From contig LUCH01002090.1 of the NCBI GenBank assembly GCA_013368495.1, positions 13,798-77,797 on the forward strand: a DNA stretch of 64,000 nucleotides, written 5' to 3'. The position numbers and the translations under genes are program-made. A model generated the notes under the pieces. That model did not search any database. It had not been told where the DNA came from and was given only the letters and a program-made list of their open reading frames with translations. Positions 33,481 through 45,420 of the stretch are shown here, one piece after another; positions within the stretch are counted from its first letter, which is position 1, and each line of letters opens with the position of its first letter. The DNA comes from Paragonimus heterotremus. Taxonomy: Eukaryota > Platyhelminthes > Trematoda > Plagiorchiida > Troglotrematidae.

Positions 33481-35754
33481 AGAGCTTTTGATTTTGTGAG
33501 ACTTCTTTTCTATTCTTGTGCTTTCTCTTTGCTACCGTACGACACAAGTAACTTTTATTTGATGACTTGAACTGTTAACGTTTGCCACTCCTGTGGAGAG
33601 ACTTGTCAATTGTTCAATGCTGTTAATCTTGCAGTGCCCTGTATTTGGCAGACAGCTTTCTTTGTATTTCCCCTTTTCACCGTTTATCCATTCTTCAACT
33701 GAAACTGTGTGAATTGCTTTTTAAAATAAACGATAAACAACAGAATTGAGCACACAATCCTGGTAACAGGAGTGTAACAAATGACTGGGTCGGTTTCCTT
33801 CTCTTACGTTGTAAGCCGGACTGTCATTTCATTGAACTTGGAACAACACTGACTGTTGGAACCAGTCCAACAGAGTAATATCCAGTCTGTACTCACTATC
33901 GAAAACCGATGGACAATGAAAAACAAGGACTCAGCGAGTTGACCCTCGTGTCTTGATACCTACCCTGGAAAATAGAGTGTACGGAGAAAGCATGTCAAGC
34001 CAGCGAGGCACGGAGCACGTTGTGTAATTAGCTCTGGGGATGGATACTACATAAGGGGTAGCTTGACTAAAACAAAAATAGGTATAAACCAAAATCATCA
34101 AAATGTACAACTGAATGCGACTATCGAAAATATTATTCATTATAGTCGCCACAGGACCAATTAACTTCCGGAGGTATGCGTTGTCACGAGATACACACAC
34201 TTGTGCTTGCCGTGATGCAGAGGAATCCAGTGTCCGCGTAGCCTTCAAGTCAAAAATTCATGGAATTTCAGAGGAAATCAGCAACTGCAGAGGAACATTG
34301 ATCCATCCTTCTGATGGAACAAGTAAGGTCGTCTAACTGTTTGGGTATGATGACAACATACTCTGTAAAATGGTTTCAAAGATTTAATCGTATCTTAACC
34401 TTACGGCCACTTTGAGTTTCTGTGGTGTTTATGTAGATCATGTGTTTAATGTAGCCCCAATGAAAAAATCTTGTGTTAACCAGAACTAGATAGATAAGGA
34501 GACATAGCCGACGACATCCTCTTTGGATGAACTCATCACACAGACTGAAGCGAAGGAACGATTGCGCATAACACTCACTACAAGGGACATGCGCTAAATT
34601 ACCTTTAGTTGCATCTACACACCATATATCTATTGTAAACCCGAAGGAATGAGACTAGGAGACGTGAGTGGATTCCTTTGTGTCCAGTGGACCAATTCTG
34701 ATTGGTCAGTTGGTAAGATAGTAAGGAAGTTCAACCCTTCTCTCTCGATTAAAAAAGGACTCTAATGATAAGTTCTAAACTGGTAAGAAACATATTGAAA
34801 ATTTGATACAAGAAATGGTTAAGTGTAGAAGTATATAATATCGCGCTTTAAATAGAAGGATGAAGAGTAACAGAAATATGAAGTTGGACCAAAAAACAAA
34901 AAAGATTAGTCCACAAGTGGCTCACTAAACCTAAAAACACAGCATGATGTGACTCAAATTCTACAAGAAGTGTTAATTTCGCGATCAGTCTTTTAGTAAT
35001 CTGTTCCGTTCGTTAATGCAGTTTTTTTTAATTATCCACTGTTTGGTGGAAAAATGATTGTGATAGTGCTGTCCGTTTTACTTTGTCTAATTGAACTCAT
35101 CAATGCTTGCTGGTTCCAAGCTCAGCGTTGCTTTTCAAACGCTGAATCAGTGACGTTTGTCAATAGCCGGGCGTCATCGGTTGTGGACCGTAGCGGCTAA
35201 ACACTGGGACTATGGAGCCGAGCGACTTGACCTAAAACACGCACGCATCGCCGTACCAACTGGTTTGGCTGTGTCCACAGCACTGTGTTGATGTCGTAGG
35301 CTCACTCAACTCGGTTAGAAGACCTGTTTTGCGTAAGCCCTTTGGTCTGGATTCCGGATTTTGTGATCTTGTACACACTTGTGAGATGGTTGTTATGTCA
35401 CTGTCAGCCTCGGACAGTCTTCCCTCCACCCCCGCGAATTACTTGGCTGCACTGCTGCATTCAAGTTGATTGCTGTAAAGTCCCCATTATTCACCCGCGC
35501 ACGTTTGGAGTTGCACGTTGTGCTTACAGTACAATTACAGCCGTTAGTTAGTGAATACGTTTGGATCATCATTTTCAGCTTTCTGCCGTCGCCGTGGTTA
35601 CAATGGGTTGGGCTACGATTAATCCTGACAATTGTCTACGGGGTAGCACAGTGATCAGTAAGTACATGTGTAGGAAGAAAAGAGGAGGAAAACAGAAAAA
35701 CAGTGGAGCCAACCGTTTTGTGGATACACTCGTGCCATTGACTGAGGTACACTG

Positions 35755-36460
35755 CCATATCTGATAGTTGTTGCCACTCAGTGGAAGCTTCAATCCGAGA
35801 TTCTCAAAAACTTTGAGTGTTTCTCGCAGATCACTGTCCATCCCATAGTTGAAGAGGAACGGGGAGATCGAACACCCTTGTCGAACGCCACTAGACATGG
35901 AGAGCGCTCGAGTTATTTTCCCATGTGTGCGCGTTCTGCACTCGAGGAAGGCACACAACGGCTTCGATAAACTGACACTTCACTGGGACTCCTCTGCGGT
36001 GGAGACAGCTCCAAAAAGCATGTTGGGCATTCCAGTCAAAAGCAGCCCTTAAGTCTAAAAATACCACAGTTGTTGGCTGAGGAAAGGAGTTCCTTTGTAT
36101 TGATATCTGTCGCAAAGTGAAGGTGTAATCGATACACCCGCTACCAGATAAGAAAACTGTTTGTCTTTTTCTTATATAGTTCTTTCCCTGTATCGGAAGC
36201 GGGCGCATTATCAGATTCGTGTATAGTTTGGACTGGATAGCTACAAGGCTTACATCTTTGTTGTTGTTACATGATGTCATGGGACTTCTCTGTCAAAATA
36301 GAAATTACTGTTGATGAGCACCGCTCATTGGGTACCTCTTCAGTTTTCCATACGTAACGAAGGAGTACAGTCACTTCAGACAGCAGTCTGTTACCACCAT
36401 TTTCGAAATGAGCTAGACAGAACATAACATTACCGGCACCAGGAAAATGGTATTAAGTTT
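35755..36460 (-). mobile_element. RTE-clade LINE fragment 3 (reverse transcriptase)
   Basis: The minus strand begins with an APGxGxxP-like block near 36450, then KNYIRKRQ, GCIDYTFTLRQIS and PTTVVFLDLRAAFDWNAQ (36190-36030). In a second frame it continues with SSGVRQGCSISPFLFNYGMD and LKVFENLGLKLPLSG (35890-35770). FLDLRAAFD is close to the family consensus. The YADD box is missing because similarity ends just before it. It shares orientation and clade with the other three RTE pieces and sits antisense in NHE intron 3. Confidence 0.86.
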
Positions 36461-37088
36461 GAATGACGTTAGTCAATTGAACCATCTGTTTTGACTAATG
36501 CGACTGTGTGACCAGTGTACTAGTTGATATAGGATTGACCCGATACACGATGGTCACGGGTTTGACTCTGGTTCAGAGTATTCCCAAATAAGGACTGAAC
36601 ACATAAACGAAACAAATCATGGGATGTCAGTTTCAGTATGACCATCGTGAAGAGCTATATTTGTCTATATTTATAACTATTCTTTGCGTTCCATCACGTT
36701 GCAGCTCTTCACTAGATTGCATAAATGTGGCCTCCAGCTTAGCTATTCCCTCTGCTTAATTATAGGTATACGTAGCTGGTTCAAAGGTCTACCAAGGTTC
36801 AAAGCTGAGGTCTGCACTGTACACTTCTCGTCGAAAATGTCTTTGTTTTGAAGCGGTTACATTGCCGATGTTAAACGTCCTAACAGTCTTGTGAAGTTTT
36901 TAAACTATTGTTGAAGTGGGGGAGGGTACAGCTAAGCATTAACACTGCACCATATTACCTGGTTTAGACTGCGGTTTTAACGATAACATACAGATTTCTA
37001 AAAACATCTTCGTTGAGGTGTTAGTTCAACCGTAAGTTTTTGTTCACGTCTAAGATGATCAATAGTCAGTGACTTGATTGAGGTTTGT

Positions 37089-37582
37089 TTAAGAGTCCGT
37101 TTTTAATAGCCATCCACCTACAAATAGGAATCCGCCTTGAGATGCCATTCCTATCAATTCATCAGCAAAATGCACGGCTGCACTCATATATTCGAACAAA
37201 GCGAGAGAGTCATCGATATGGAAGCAATGTGTCACAGATTCTCGGATGCATTGTCCACTGTTAGCTTTAATCACTTCAGATATTTTTCTCACTGCAAAGT
37301 TTACACAGAAAGGTAAAGTTGCTGTTCCAGAAGAATGAACCATTGGCCTAAACAAATACCTCTCAATGCTTGTCGGTGATCCTTCGGTTTTTGATTGTTA
37401 TTACTACCTCCGAAGCTTTCTATCAACTGTAGATAACCCAAGTCACCAATTGGAATTATCACTTGTAGAAGCAGCTCTTCGATGTCCTCAACCATCACAG
37501 CATAGTCTGTTCGGAATCTCAGTGGGACTGTTATAAGGTCGGTCATCGAGTTTGGCACTCTTATTAGTCGACAGTCGATCAA
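37089..37582 (-). mobile_element. BEL/Pao retrotransposon RT fragment
   Basis: Two overlapping minus-strand frames carry BEL/Pao RT blocks. 37582-37301 contains DCRLIRVPNSMTDLITVPL, RFRTDYAVMVEDIEELLLQV and DLGYLQ, matching the Pao pattern of GPNL, LLRFR, DIExMFxQV and DxxxLRFLW. 37355-37089 contains ISEVIKANSG, VTHCFHIDDSLALFEY (the catalytic FYVDD box changed to FHIDD) and GMASQGGFLF. A frame change separates them. Nothing else of the element remains. Confidence 0.78.
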
Positions 37583-38793
37583 TGCTCTTGAGCTATAGCT
37601 CCATAATCAAAGACCATACAAATTATATCTAGCCACTTTGACTTTATTGTCGGATGATGTGCAATTACCATCGTGGTGTATGCTCACAGCTTGATTGCTC
37701 GCTATCCATCGTTACTATGTAGTCAACTGTCAGATAGGCACCAATAACCTCCTTGTACCTTTTGAAAAAACCTTGATTCGAAATGAATCACAATTCCGAT
37801 CTACTTCTGGCTACTTTTCAGTTGTTAACAAATTACGTGATCAACGTCTTCGAATTCTGCTACAACGGCACATGTTTACGTTTGCAAAAGATGTCAACCT
37901 ATTTGAGCTTCGAATGAGCATTATTGTGTTTTTAACCGCACTTTATCAGCTAAGTCCTTATGTTTTACACCTTCGTCCAAAACTAGTTCGTTTTTTCGCA
38001 GTTGCATGACTGATATGCTAACACATCGTGGTTATCTCTCATTTTGACGGATATTGTGCTCTAATGGTATATGTTCGTTTACAAATTTTGGTGTCGAAAG
38101 CACAACCGAAGCCATTAGTTGAAAATTTAAAAAAAAAGAAATGTGTAGTTGTTTTGGGAATTTAACTTTTCTGTCCGCTCTAGCGTTTCAAAATAAGGAC
38201 AATTTCCACCATAATACTTCACAAATCTGATGATTGTTTGAGGGTTGTGATATATCAGAAGGCTGAATGTAGATGGTTTACTTTGTCACAAGTTGTGGCC
38301 ATGAGATGTGACCGAGTTCATTGGAGCCTCTGTTCCTAACAAGGAACTAAGGGTTTACACTCACTCGACCTGTATGTTCTACCCAAAGTCTCCGAACAAG
38401 ATCAAAAATCACACGACCAAAGCAAAAGGGAACTTAAGCTCATACGTTTCTACTAATGGTATGCTACATCCCTTATTGTTCCATTCGCATACCCTGTGCA
38501 AACCCGGATGAGTAAAATTGAGAATCTACGGCTAATTAGCCGACTGGTAGGCTGATGCGAAATATCTGTTTCGTAAACAAAATGAGAGACCCTCGGACGT
38601 TTTTTAAATTCGCATTCGTTTACAGGTACGTTTCCTATACGGATCACACTTGATGCACACATTTTGAATCAGATAACAGTTACAAAGGAGATCAACCATC
38701 AGAATATACTTGATATCTTTTTTATGTCAACACAACGCATAACTTTTCTTACCACACACTAAATCTTTATCATTTCTGATTTCGTTTACTCAG

Positions 38794-39001
38794 GCACATT
38801 AGACGTGGTTTTCTGAGTAGATTCTACACTACAAGGTCACTGAACGTAAGTGGACGTAATAAAACGGAAAGGAACAATGAAACTGGTCCTCCGTCTACAC
38901 CACCGCAGTCAGCAAAGCAAAAAGTGCTAGCTCTGGTTCCGTTGTCTGAGTTGTCGGATGATGCTATACCCAATATAGAAGTTGTTGAACGTCAACAATG
39001 A
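38794..39001 (+). CDS. NHE: Na+/H+ exchanger, candidate terminal exon 4
   Basis: After TTTACTCAG the segment starts with G, completing the AA left by exon 3 to give a Lys codon, then encodes 68 residues to a TGA at 38999-39001. The peptide is basic at first (HIRRGFLSRFYTTRS), then rich in Thr/Pro/Ser (GPPSTPPQSAKQK), and ends LVPLSELSDDAIPNIEVVE plus a short tail. Reading frame, phase and composition support a real C-terminus, giving 825 residues in total. A perfect internal GTAAGT (38847-38852) could act as an alternative donor. An AATAAA at 39100-39105 is a plausible polyadenylation signal about 100 nt after the stop. Confidence 0.58.
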
Positions 39002-39099
39002 CTGGTTCGGAAGGGAACAATTTACTTCTCTCTGTGGGGACCAGTATCACTGTAATCACATCGGTCAATTCTGCATTTGTTAACCTGACACACACATGT

Positions 39100-39105
39100 A
39101 ATAAA
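39100..39105 (+). terminator. Candidate polyadenylation signal of the NHE gene
   Basis: An exact AATAAA lies about 100 nt downstream of the proposed stop codon on the gene strand. It is the first such motif after the stop. Confidence 0.4.
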
Positions 39106-42100
39106 ACCTCACTTACTATTCACCGACGTCTAGTTCATCGAGTGGAATGTGTTGCAAATGAGCCGGCAGATAGATCAGATGAAGCAAAAGGCTGTGTAAG
39201 AGGCGTGTAGGTGTTTGAATGGATCAATGCTACGGCAACTATATGTAGTGTTGCAACTTCTACGGCTTTCTCCCGCGACTTGTTATCATTGTATATGATT
39301 TCCACACTTTCCACGTACTTCTTGGGGCGAAAATTTTACTCCTCGAGCGTGTTAAGTTTTGTTTAATCAGCTGGTTGGACGGATTCTGCCACCTCTACAC
39401 TTCTTCTTAGCAAATTTGTTTTTATTTCGAAAGGATGGTACAAATCATCTTACGCAAGTTAAGATAAATAATGAGCGTGTCCTACGAAATTGATCCCAGA
39501 ATTGACAAAAAAGTCCATTATGAGTTCTGGGTTTCGCATATGGATATTGTCATGAGGCAGATACAACTAGGGTGACCCCAAACGAAATCAGAAAAATTTC
39601 ACAAGTACTTCAGCATAACACTTAGACGATATAATATAACATTCAGTTTCTCTTTCCATGAACTGTATTTTGATTGTTACCTTTTCGGCCACGTTGGAAT
39701 TTGAATTTCTCCGTGATAAGTGCCTCATCCATTCAACATTCAGAGTTATGAGACTTAAACACGACTCGTGCATGTGTTCTCAAATTTCGCTGCTAGTAGC
39801 AAGACGAAAGTGCTTGCTGTACTTGCCTTCGTTAACAACCAGAAGGAATTTGCAGGTGATTTCAGCGTGACGCTGTTTTCCACAATCAGAGAAGTCATGA
39901 ACAACCGATAGAGAACACTTCTCGCCACCACCATGGTGATCGTGAATGATTGTAATCAGGGTTATTCCGCTTGTAATTAGTAGTTGCAGCAACTGATTGT
40001 GCTTGATCTTTCTGCTGTGCGGCACCCTTCACTTGAAGATGGCTACATTTTGCTCTTCATTGGCAGTCTTGACATCTCCGTGTTGTAGAAATTTACAATT
40101 CTACTTTTAAGGAAACTCCTCACTCGGGAGGTTGGTAGTCAATAGTTTATCAACTACACGATACTATCACAAGCTCATAGACCGTCAGGAGGTTTCCACA
40201 GAGTGGTCGACCGTAGACTACCCGTCTTATGGATAATTTGCTGGTGTGACTTACTGATCTTCCGTTTGTATTAATGTGTTACTACTGTACGTAATTGAAA
40301 GGTTTTGGCTCCAACGAAAAAATCAGTTTTGACGCACATTTACAAAACCAAAATAAGTCACAGGAATGTCCGAGCTACCCGAGTAGGTTTGGCTGTGTTG
40401 TTTTCGTTACAGTTCTTCGAGTAGGATATTGTGTTTGATGGGTTTTGATAAAGTCGATGGCCATTTTTGAGCCGATGGCGCGCTAGGTAACGTTGAAAGT
40501 GTTCAGTTATTACATTGTATAGTGCCTGCAAGTTATCTAACATACATTTTACTTTTTCATATAGGTTGTTTTCAGCTATTTACAAACAGACCGTACAAGT
40601 AACCATCTGATATTTGAAATGAAGGCATTTTGGTAGTTCCTGTGTATTCAGAATCCCAAATCAGATGGGCAATTATTTCTAGACTCAGAAATGGAATTAA
40701 CTCTCTTTACATCCTTATTGTGTCTGATCTAATTCCGTACATCATTTCTGTATTACTGACGGTTTTTGCAATGGCAACCGCGTGTTTATCCGTGCTCACT
40801 TCATCAGATTTTGATACGGCCTGCCAATGAAAGCTTCTTACCATGCTCTGGTTTAAGATAGCAATTGATCTTGTTGCCAGCTGATCCTTTATACTGGACT
40901 AAAATTGACATACATAATCATCAGTAATACATAATTGATGATATTCAACTCAACAGGAAGTTGAGGGTATCATTTGTAGCCCTCTTCTTCAGTCTTTTTC
41001 GGAACAAATGCTACTATTCCGCTGGCTCTGTGGTGATGAGCTAATAATCACCCATATTACTGCTTGGAGAAAGCAGGCGCATGCCACTGCTACTTGAATA
41101 GTTGAACACCGATTGTTGTTGGTTACATTAAGCAAGCTTATTGTCTTCCTTTCAGAAATTTATTCCCCACAATCGGGCCAAAGAACGACTCCAGCTACAC
41201 CATGCTATTTGGTTACATTCTAGGTGTACGATATCCATATGCGTTTATCCGAGTGAGATATGATTACACGTGTAGCGACTATAACTCGAGATTGTTTTGC
41301 ATAAGCGCAGATGTCAGCTAACACCAGCACATTACTCTGCTTCTTTTAGTTGAATATGATTTTAAGTAAATCTGATTAGCTCGTAGTGGGCATGCCTCAC
41401 GTTTTTGTTTAACATCTTCGCCTCCTCGGGCGACGACGATTCAAAAAAACACAAAGTCCAGGATAAACAAAAACGAGTTCAATCAGGCAGATCATGGTTA
41501 TCACGCCACAAATGTCTGACTCCGCAAATGCCAGCACGGTTACCCTGAGGGTCGACTGGTGCTAATGATAACTTCTATTCTGAAAATATCCCATTGCTTA
41601 CATACATTATTTTGCGCTAATATGAGTCAGTGCTGTCCGCGGAAAATAAAACTTCCGCCCAGTATTTAACAGTTGATTCTGTCGCGATATGTCGTAGAAC
41701 ATCAACCATCCTTTGCTAATCAACTTGAATCACTACAATTTGTACGAATAAATTGATATGCGTCAATCCGATGGCATTAAAGGAAAAATGTTTAAAAGTA
41801 GCAGCTTTAAAACTGAAGCAAATTTGACAGATGGCCCACTGAAAGAGGCCAGTAAAATTTGCCACACCTCTAATCTGTTTCGTTTTCTCAAATCGAGCCA
41901 AACTAGTTTGTTCCGTTCTTCATCCCAAATGTGAAAACACAACAGTATCATAAGGACGGTTCCAGAAAATGGCTAACTTGGTAGCTTTTGTTAAAAATTA
42001 CAAAATTCCCAGGGTGAACTCTGATTTGTCTTAAGTTAAAGTAACTTTTGACTGGAACTTCCGCAGACGTTTTAGTATTATCGTTTGGAAAGTGCGCAAA

Positions 42101-45100
42101 ACGCGAAATAACGAGTGTTTTGTTAAAAGACGTTCCCTAATAAAACTGTCCGAACAAACTTTGTAAAGCAGATCTAAATGCAACGGTTTAAATTTGAATG
42201 CACGAAATTAAAAGCACCAGAAAGAACCTAACAAACTCGTAGCAAGCATCAAGATGCATGGATCAAATTCATCATTTCGCAAGTTTGTCAGTGTTCTGGA
42301 CTCAGGTCACACTTTGCCGACCGCACGGCAAGGTTAACTGTCACAATGCCGCCCTAATTACTGATCTCTATGCACACTTATTCAACGTATATTTTCCGGA
42401 AACTCTCGATCGGGTTTAGATTAGAATCGTTGGTTAACCAATGAAAGACGTTTTTCAAGGAAAACATTACGCCACATCCGTATGTAGACGGATGTATGTT
42501 TTAAGACAATATGTTACTGAAAGACCGCGTTCTGCTGAATAGACAGCATGATAAGTGGTTACAAAAGTCCTACCAATATGTCGAGAAGAATTTGCGTTTT
42601 GATTTCCACCCATAAAAAACTAATTCAAAATACGCTGAAAACCAGCACTTGTAGTCTATCGTTGGTTTTCTTGCTAAATCATAAGTAAAATTTGTGACGG
42701 TTATACCATTGTCATCTATGTGCATCAGAGTCACGTAGACTAATCTGCTTTCTATTAGACTCAACATATTTTCACTATGTTTGTTCATAAATGATGAAGA
42801 TTAAGATTTTCAGCTCAAAACAGTTAAACCAGGAACAACTTTATAACCACTATTTTGGTTCCTGTGGAGAGATTCGGCACAGACGTTTATTTGAATTCGG
42901 AGTTAATCGTTGTGGCATAAAATGTTAATCAAAAGACTCTGCAGTTGGTTTGATCTGATACCTTCAAACAACGTTCTCCAATATTGCTTTTCACGTGTGG
43001 AGGTGGACCTCTCAAAAAGACTGTTTAAATCTTTTAAGGGTCTTCTGAATGCTCCGGTTCATCAACCCAAACTCAAACTATTGTCCAATCGGGCCCACTA
43101 AGCCTTGCATCTGGTGACCTAACTGATCATATTCTTTTAACATAATGAACGATACTCTTCTACCCGCGGATTGTTAATCCACCCAGAAGAAACCCAGGGT
43201 CCGATTTATGTAAGGTCCACTGTTAAAATGTCTCCTTGTCACCTGATGACCTTTCGAATACAGAATTGATGTGCTTCGTGTTAGTACATGTTTTGTTGAT
43301 GGAGGTAGGCTCACTCACTTTTGTTGTGGTGATTTTTGTTTTTCTCTTCAATCCATCATCCACAAAGGAGAGTTGAATAACCTTCCATTTTCAATGGCGT
43401 GTACTGATTTCTGTCAGTCAGACACGATAAATCACCAGTCTAAGGAAAAGGATAAGTTGTTTTCTAGTTTTATAACAAGAGGCATTGGCCGTGTTTACAA
43501 ATACTACACCATAAGAATAATCGTGTTCTCACCTGAAAGGTTATTCATTGCTTGTTTAAAAAAATGTATGTACAAATATGACGTTTTTTGAACTTGTATG
43601 GTTAAGTTACTTCTGGCTCCACTACCGTGCAAAATCCAGGAACTTTCTGGATTGTATAACTTGTTCATGGAAATAGTTGAAAGTCAGCACAAACGTTACT
43701 GGGTCAACCATGCGATTCAAACTGCAGACAGGATGTTGTTTAACGCATGAGTACTCATTATGAGTAGCAAAAGTAGACCTGAACAATCATTAGAGCGTAG
43801 GAAGTTGAAGAATTCGCCACTGAGACTTCAGCTGAGTTGACGGAATCAAGATGAACAGTTAACCAATAAACGAAGAAGTATAAGTTTAGATTACGAAAAA
43901 AGCTCGGAACGTTGACTACCTCTTGATGGATGTGTTGAAGATGACTGACTATACTTGAGAATTGGTTTATTACAACTGTGTAATTCTAGAGTTCTACTCG
44001 CATAGTCAACGAACTAGGTTACTTAATGATGTCCTTCTGTTAACTCGGCATCACAGGCGTCCATGTCTGTAGTGAAATTTTTTTTTAAAAAAGTGCACTT
44101 CATGGGGTGCTCAGTTAAGCAATGTTATATGGACTGATGAAGACGATCTTATACCAGTGAAGCATGATCGCACGTGATGTTTTGAACTCAAGAAACAGGC
44201 TACTGTTTACGAAATTTGTACTATGTACGGTCGAACCTAGCTGTGGATCATTATTCGTCTGGGTGACCTAAAGCGGAATTTGTAACAGCTGACTGGTCAG
44301 TTTTTGCAAATAACTGTTCTTTGGTTATGAAATTACCAAATGTCCTCTTAAAGCTGCGTGAGCTTAATGTACAACGATCCGATTATTTGCATGGGGGAGT
44401 ACCAGTTTAGTCGTTCATTAGCCGCTCTTTCCGTCTACTTGGTCACATGCGTGTTACAGTTCTGTTGTAAAAAAGAGCACACTAGTATGAATGAACAGCC
44501 GTTTAATCTGTCCTAATGGCGAGCACTAAGTGACTGGTCAGTGGTACTGAGCAAACTGCTGCGCGCTGCGGTTGAACACTAAACACATGTACAGGAATTA
44601 ATTGTTTGTACTGATAGTTATGAAAGTGCAGACAGAACAAATTTAGTCGGTAGGAGCTTTTTGCTCTGTCTTTGACCGGTTCTGGAGAACGTTGGGACGT
44701 AGCCCGTCCTTCTACAAGCGTGGCAGGTATCACTGCCAAAACGGCAAGTAGACCGAATGTAGAAGTCGTCAAAAGACAGACATCCATTTATGGTCTTAGG
44801 ATTCATCGATGAGTTGGACTGCATGGTAGATTGTTATGGACACCTGATAAGAAACGAGTGCGTTGACTGGAATGATCACCACCTACTCTTCAAATGTCGC
44901 TGCCAATATGTGGTCGTTTTGCTCACATATCCTGCCGGTCTCCAGAAAGGTCAATCGTTTCTGCCAAGCATCTTCCACCACAGAGTGATGTTGTTGGAAA
45001 GACAGCCACATAGTTGTTTGTGTAACTGTTCAACATAATTGTATGAACCCATGAGGCGGCATTCACTATCCTCAAATGAAAGAAGAGAACTTGGTATTCT

Positions 45101-45300
45101 CGGTAGCACGGGAATCGCCAGAAAGCATGTGGTCTAACACAAGCTTGGTTGATATTTCCAGGAAAGTCAGATTTTTCAGCCAGGTGTGTGTCACGCTCGC
45201 CAGCAGCTGGAAATGCTGTCGTTCGCCTTTCTTCCAGATGCTGGATCATTACTAACAAGCGAAAGTGGTTGAGCGTTCGTATATGATAATTTGGTCGTGC
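39106..45300. other. No recognisable gene or element
   Basis: About 6 kb without a recognisable domain. Minus-strand frames at 45258-44923 and 44824-44503 have a somewhat protein-like composition (CHACRRTGYVPTFSRTG; LNSYTNNYVAVFPTTS) but no family I can name and no supporting splice sites. They could be relics of an unfamiliar repeat. Confidence 0.45.
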
Positions 45301-45308
45301 CTAATGTG

Positions 45309-45381
45309 AGGTCAATGGCGCAGTGGTAAACGTGGTTGCCTCATGAACAGCGTGGTCGGAATTCTAGTCCCGGCAGTGGCA
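45309..45381 (+). repeat. tRNA-like sequence (SINE head or tRNA pseudogene)
   Basis: TGGCGCAGTGG at 45316-45326 fits the RNA polymerase III A-box consensus. About 30 bases on, the sequence mimics a TPsiC arm (GGAATTCTAGTCCCGG), but the B-box GGTTCRANTCC is damaged. The whole has tRNA length and CTCATGA in the anticodon-loop region. It ends 40 bases before the inverted repeat of the Penelope-like element, so it may be a SINE head. Confidence 0.4.
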
Positions 45382-45420
45382 AGGATATGTACTATTCGCG
45401 TAAAAATCCCCAGCGTAGTC

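Larger units (their letters stand above)
30227..38793 (+). other. NHE intron 3, carrying R2, RTE and BEL/Pao debris
   Basis: An 8.6-kb intron runs between GTAAGT at 30227 and TTTACTCAG ending at 38793. It contains three retroelement fragments of different clades, listed separately. A 104-codon plus-strand frame at 37695-38009 is unassigned and lacks clear splice borders. Outside these items I see nothing in 30227-31700, 33480-35750, 36460-37080 or 37590-38790. Confidence 0.6.

Noticed and set aside
37695..38009. 104-codon plus-strand frame in NHE intron 3 as a possible extra exon
   Set aside because: No clear acceptor and donor in compatible phase, and the exon 3 to exon 4 junction already keeps phase without it.
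43230..43280. CCTGATGACC...TTTCGAATAC as a hammerhead core
   Set aside because: The space between CUGAUGA and GAA is too short for stem II and no flanking helices pair.
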